Below, in pieces: positions 5,862 through 6,930 of a stretch of DNA of 6,930 bases; the first letter of the stretch is position 1; every line of letters starts with the position of its first letter. A program made the position numbers and the translations under genes. Source of the DNA: Syntrophorhabdus sp. Lineage in GTDB: Bacteria; Desulfobacterota; BSN033; UBA1163. Under the pieces are notes generated by a model, which saw only the letters and a list, made by a program, of their open reading frames with translations, did no database searches and was not told where the DNA came from. The stretch spans positions 1 through 6,930 of the forward strand of contig DYHU01000207.1 of assembly GCA_020724025.1 (NCBI GenBank), read 5' to 3'.

Positions 5862-6926
5862 TTTGACCTGAGCCTTCATCTTTTTCTCAGCCGCCTCAAT
5901 CGCCTTTAAAAATTTGTCCGTCCATGTCTTGCCTTCGTCTCCCAGTTTCTCCGATATGATCTTCTGGGCGCCTCCGATGGCGAGCTTTCTGAACTGGGCG
6001 AGCTCTTCCGCGCTGGGTGTGTAGATCTCCATTTTCTTCGCGATGACCGGGAGACCCTTATCCGATGATTCGATAATCCGGTTTAAACCCCTGCCGGACA
6101 TCACGGCGGTCTGGGCGGCATCCATGATGATCTCCTTCTCCGCCGGAGTTAACCCCTGGAACCATTTGTCGGTCATCACCCAGACATAGGGAGCATAGAG
6201 ATGATTGGTCAGGGTGATATATTTCTGGACCTCAAAGAATTTGGCGGTATTGATGATCGGAATAGGATTCATCTGGCCGTCGACCACACCTGTCTGGAGA
6301 GCGGTATAGACTTCCACCCATGCGATGGGAGTGGCCGCCCCTCCGAGCGACTCGATGATTCCCATATGAAGAGGAATGGCCATGGTTCGTATTTTTAACC
6401 CTTTCATATCGGCAGGCGTTTTGATGGGTCTCTTCGAATTGGAGATCTGAAAAAACCCCCCTGATTCACCATAACCCAGAACTTTAAATCCCGTCTTTTT
6501 ACGGATATCCTCTGCCATCTCCTGACCGAAAAGCCCATCATAGACCTCATAGGCCACCGCATAGGAATTGAAAGCAAAAGGGAGGTTGGTAACATCGTAG
6601 GCTTTATAGAATTGTGCGATGCCTGTTCCGGAGGCGATATAACTCTGAATCACCCCCTGCTGAACCTGTTCCATTGATTCCCGTTCCTTCCCCAGGACGC
6701 CTGCCGGGTAGATTTCGACCTTGATGCCCATATTCGTCTTTGATTCCACCATGGTTTTAAATACGGCGGCGATGGGGGCGGTTGGATTTTCAAAAGGTTC
6801 CTGGGGATTGAGATGGGCCAGCTTCAGGACTTTGGTAGAGAGGGCGTTCCCCGAGCCTATGAACATGACCAACATGAACACAGAGATGGTTAAAACCGTT
6901 TTACGAAATAAATTTCTGGACTTCAT
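5859..6926 (-). CDS. dctP: TRAP transporter substrate-binding protein, DctP family
   Basis: Periplasmic solute-binding protein (355 aa) that would capture the substrate for the DctQ/DctM permease encoded just downstream. The N-terminus is a Sec signal peptide: basic start (MKSRNLFRK), hydrophobic core at about residues 10-24, and a plausible cleavage after Ala28 (GNA). The mature part has the DctP fold signature: the GLKIR block ending at Arg180, then GGAATP near 195-200, and EVYTALQTGVVDGQMNP at about 205-221. In TRAP binding proteins the Arg in the GLKIR position normally pairs with a substrate carboxylate, so the ligand is probably a carboxylic acid (family knowledge applied here). Length is normal for the family. 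The start gives a correct signal peptide, but only 4 bp lie upstream in the window, so its ribosome site and promoter are not visible. The specific ligand cannot be assigned; the context suggests a ureido, carbamoyl or amino-acid-like compound (inference). Confidence 0.93.
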   Translation of the reverse strand: MKSRNLFRKTVLTISVFMLVMFIGSGNALSTKVLKLAHLNPQEPFENPTAPIAAVFKTMVESKTNMGIKVEIYPAGVLGKERESMEQVQQGVIQSYIASGTGIAQFYKAYDVTNLPFAFNSYAVAYEVYDGLFGQEMAEDIRKKTGFKVLGYGESGGFFQISNSKRPIKTPADMKGLKIRTMAIPLHMGIIESLGGAATPIAWVEVYTALQTGVVDGQMNPIPIINTAKFFEVQKYITLTNHLYAPYVWVMTDKWFQGLTPAEKEIIMDAAQTAVMSGRGLNRIIESSDKGLPVIAKKMEIYTPSAEELAQFRKLAIGGAQKIISEKLGDEGKTWTDKFLKAIEAAEKKMKAQVK

Positions 6927-6930
6927 TTTT

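Noticed and set aside
5531..5866. Plus-strand open frame of 111 codons opposite dctQ
   Set aside because: His/Asp/Pro-rich composition is typical of the reverse complement of a membrane-protein gene; no motif or start signal.

Overview
The window is almost entirely one minus-strand gene set, about 50% G+C by eye, with tight spacing (9 to 75 bp between genes) and no plus-strand gene I can support. Transcription runs from the right edge to the left. The order is a TRAP-transporter substrate-binding protein (dctP type), TRAP small permease (dctQ), TRAP large permease (dctM), a YgeY-type M20 metallohydrolase, a YgeW-type knotted carbamoyltransferase, and a threonine-synthase-like PLP enzyme. The right edge cuts 4 bp upstream of the dctP start codon, so the operon promoter and any upstream regulator lie outside.

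The last 279 bp (left end) hold no complete gene. They contain a G/C-run repeat of the type often dispersed between genes, a strong 11-bp inverted repeat whose halves carry the sequence GTCGATATC, and, at the very edge, a start codon with a good Shine-Dalgarno that probably opens another minus-strand gene.

The operon reads as an uptake-and-degradation unit. The TRAP system would import a small, probably carboxylated compound. YgeY would hydrolyse it or an intermediate. YgeW would transfer a carbamoyl group, probably in the catabolic direction to give carbamoyl phosphate. The PLP enzyme would carry out an elimination or deamination on the remaining amino acid. In E. coli the comparable set is ygeW-ygeX-ygeY, where YgeX is 2,3-diaminopropionate ammonia-lyase. 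Here the PLP slot is filled by a different fold-type II subfamily (threonine-synthase-like), and a dedicated transporter is attached. The exact substrate cannot be read from the sequence.

The organism is most likely an anaerobic bacterium. TRAP uptake plus the YgeY/YgeW pair, moderate G+C and the G-run intergenic repeats would fit a Desulfobacterota-like (deltaproteobacterial) genome, but this is an impression rather than a demonstration.
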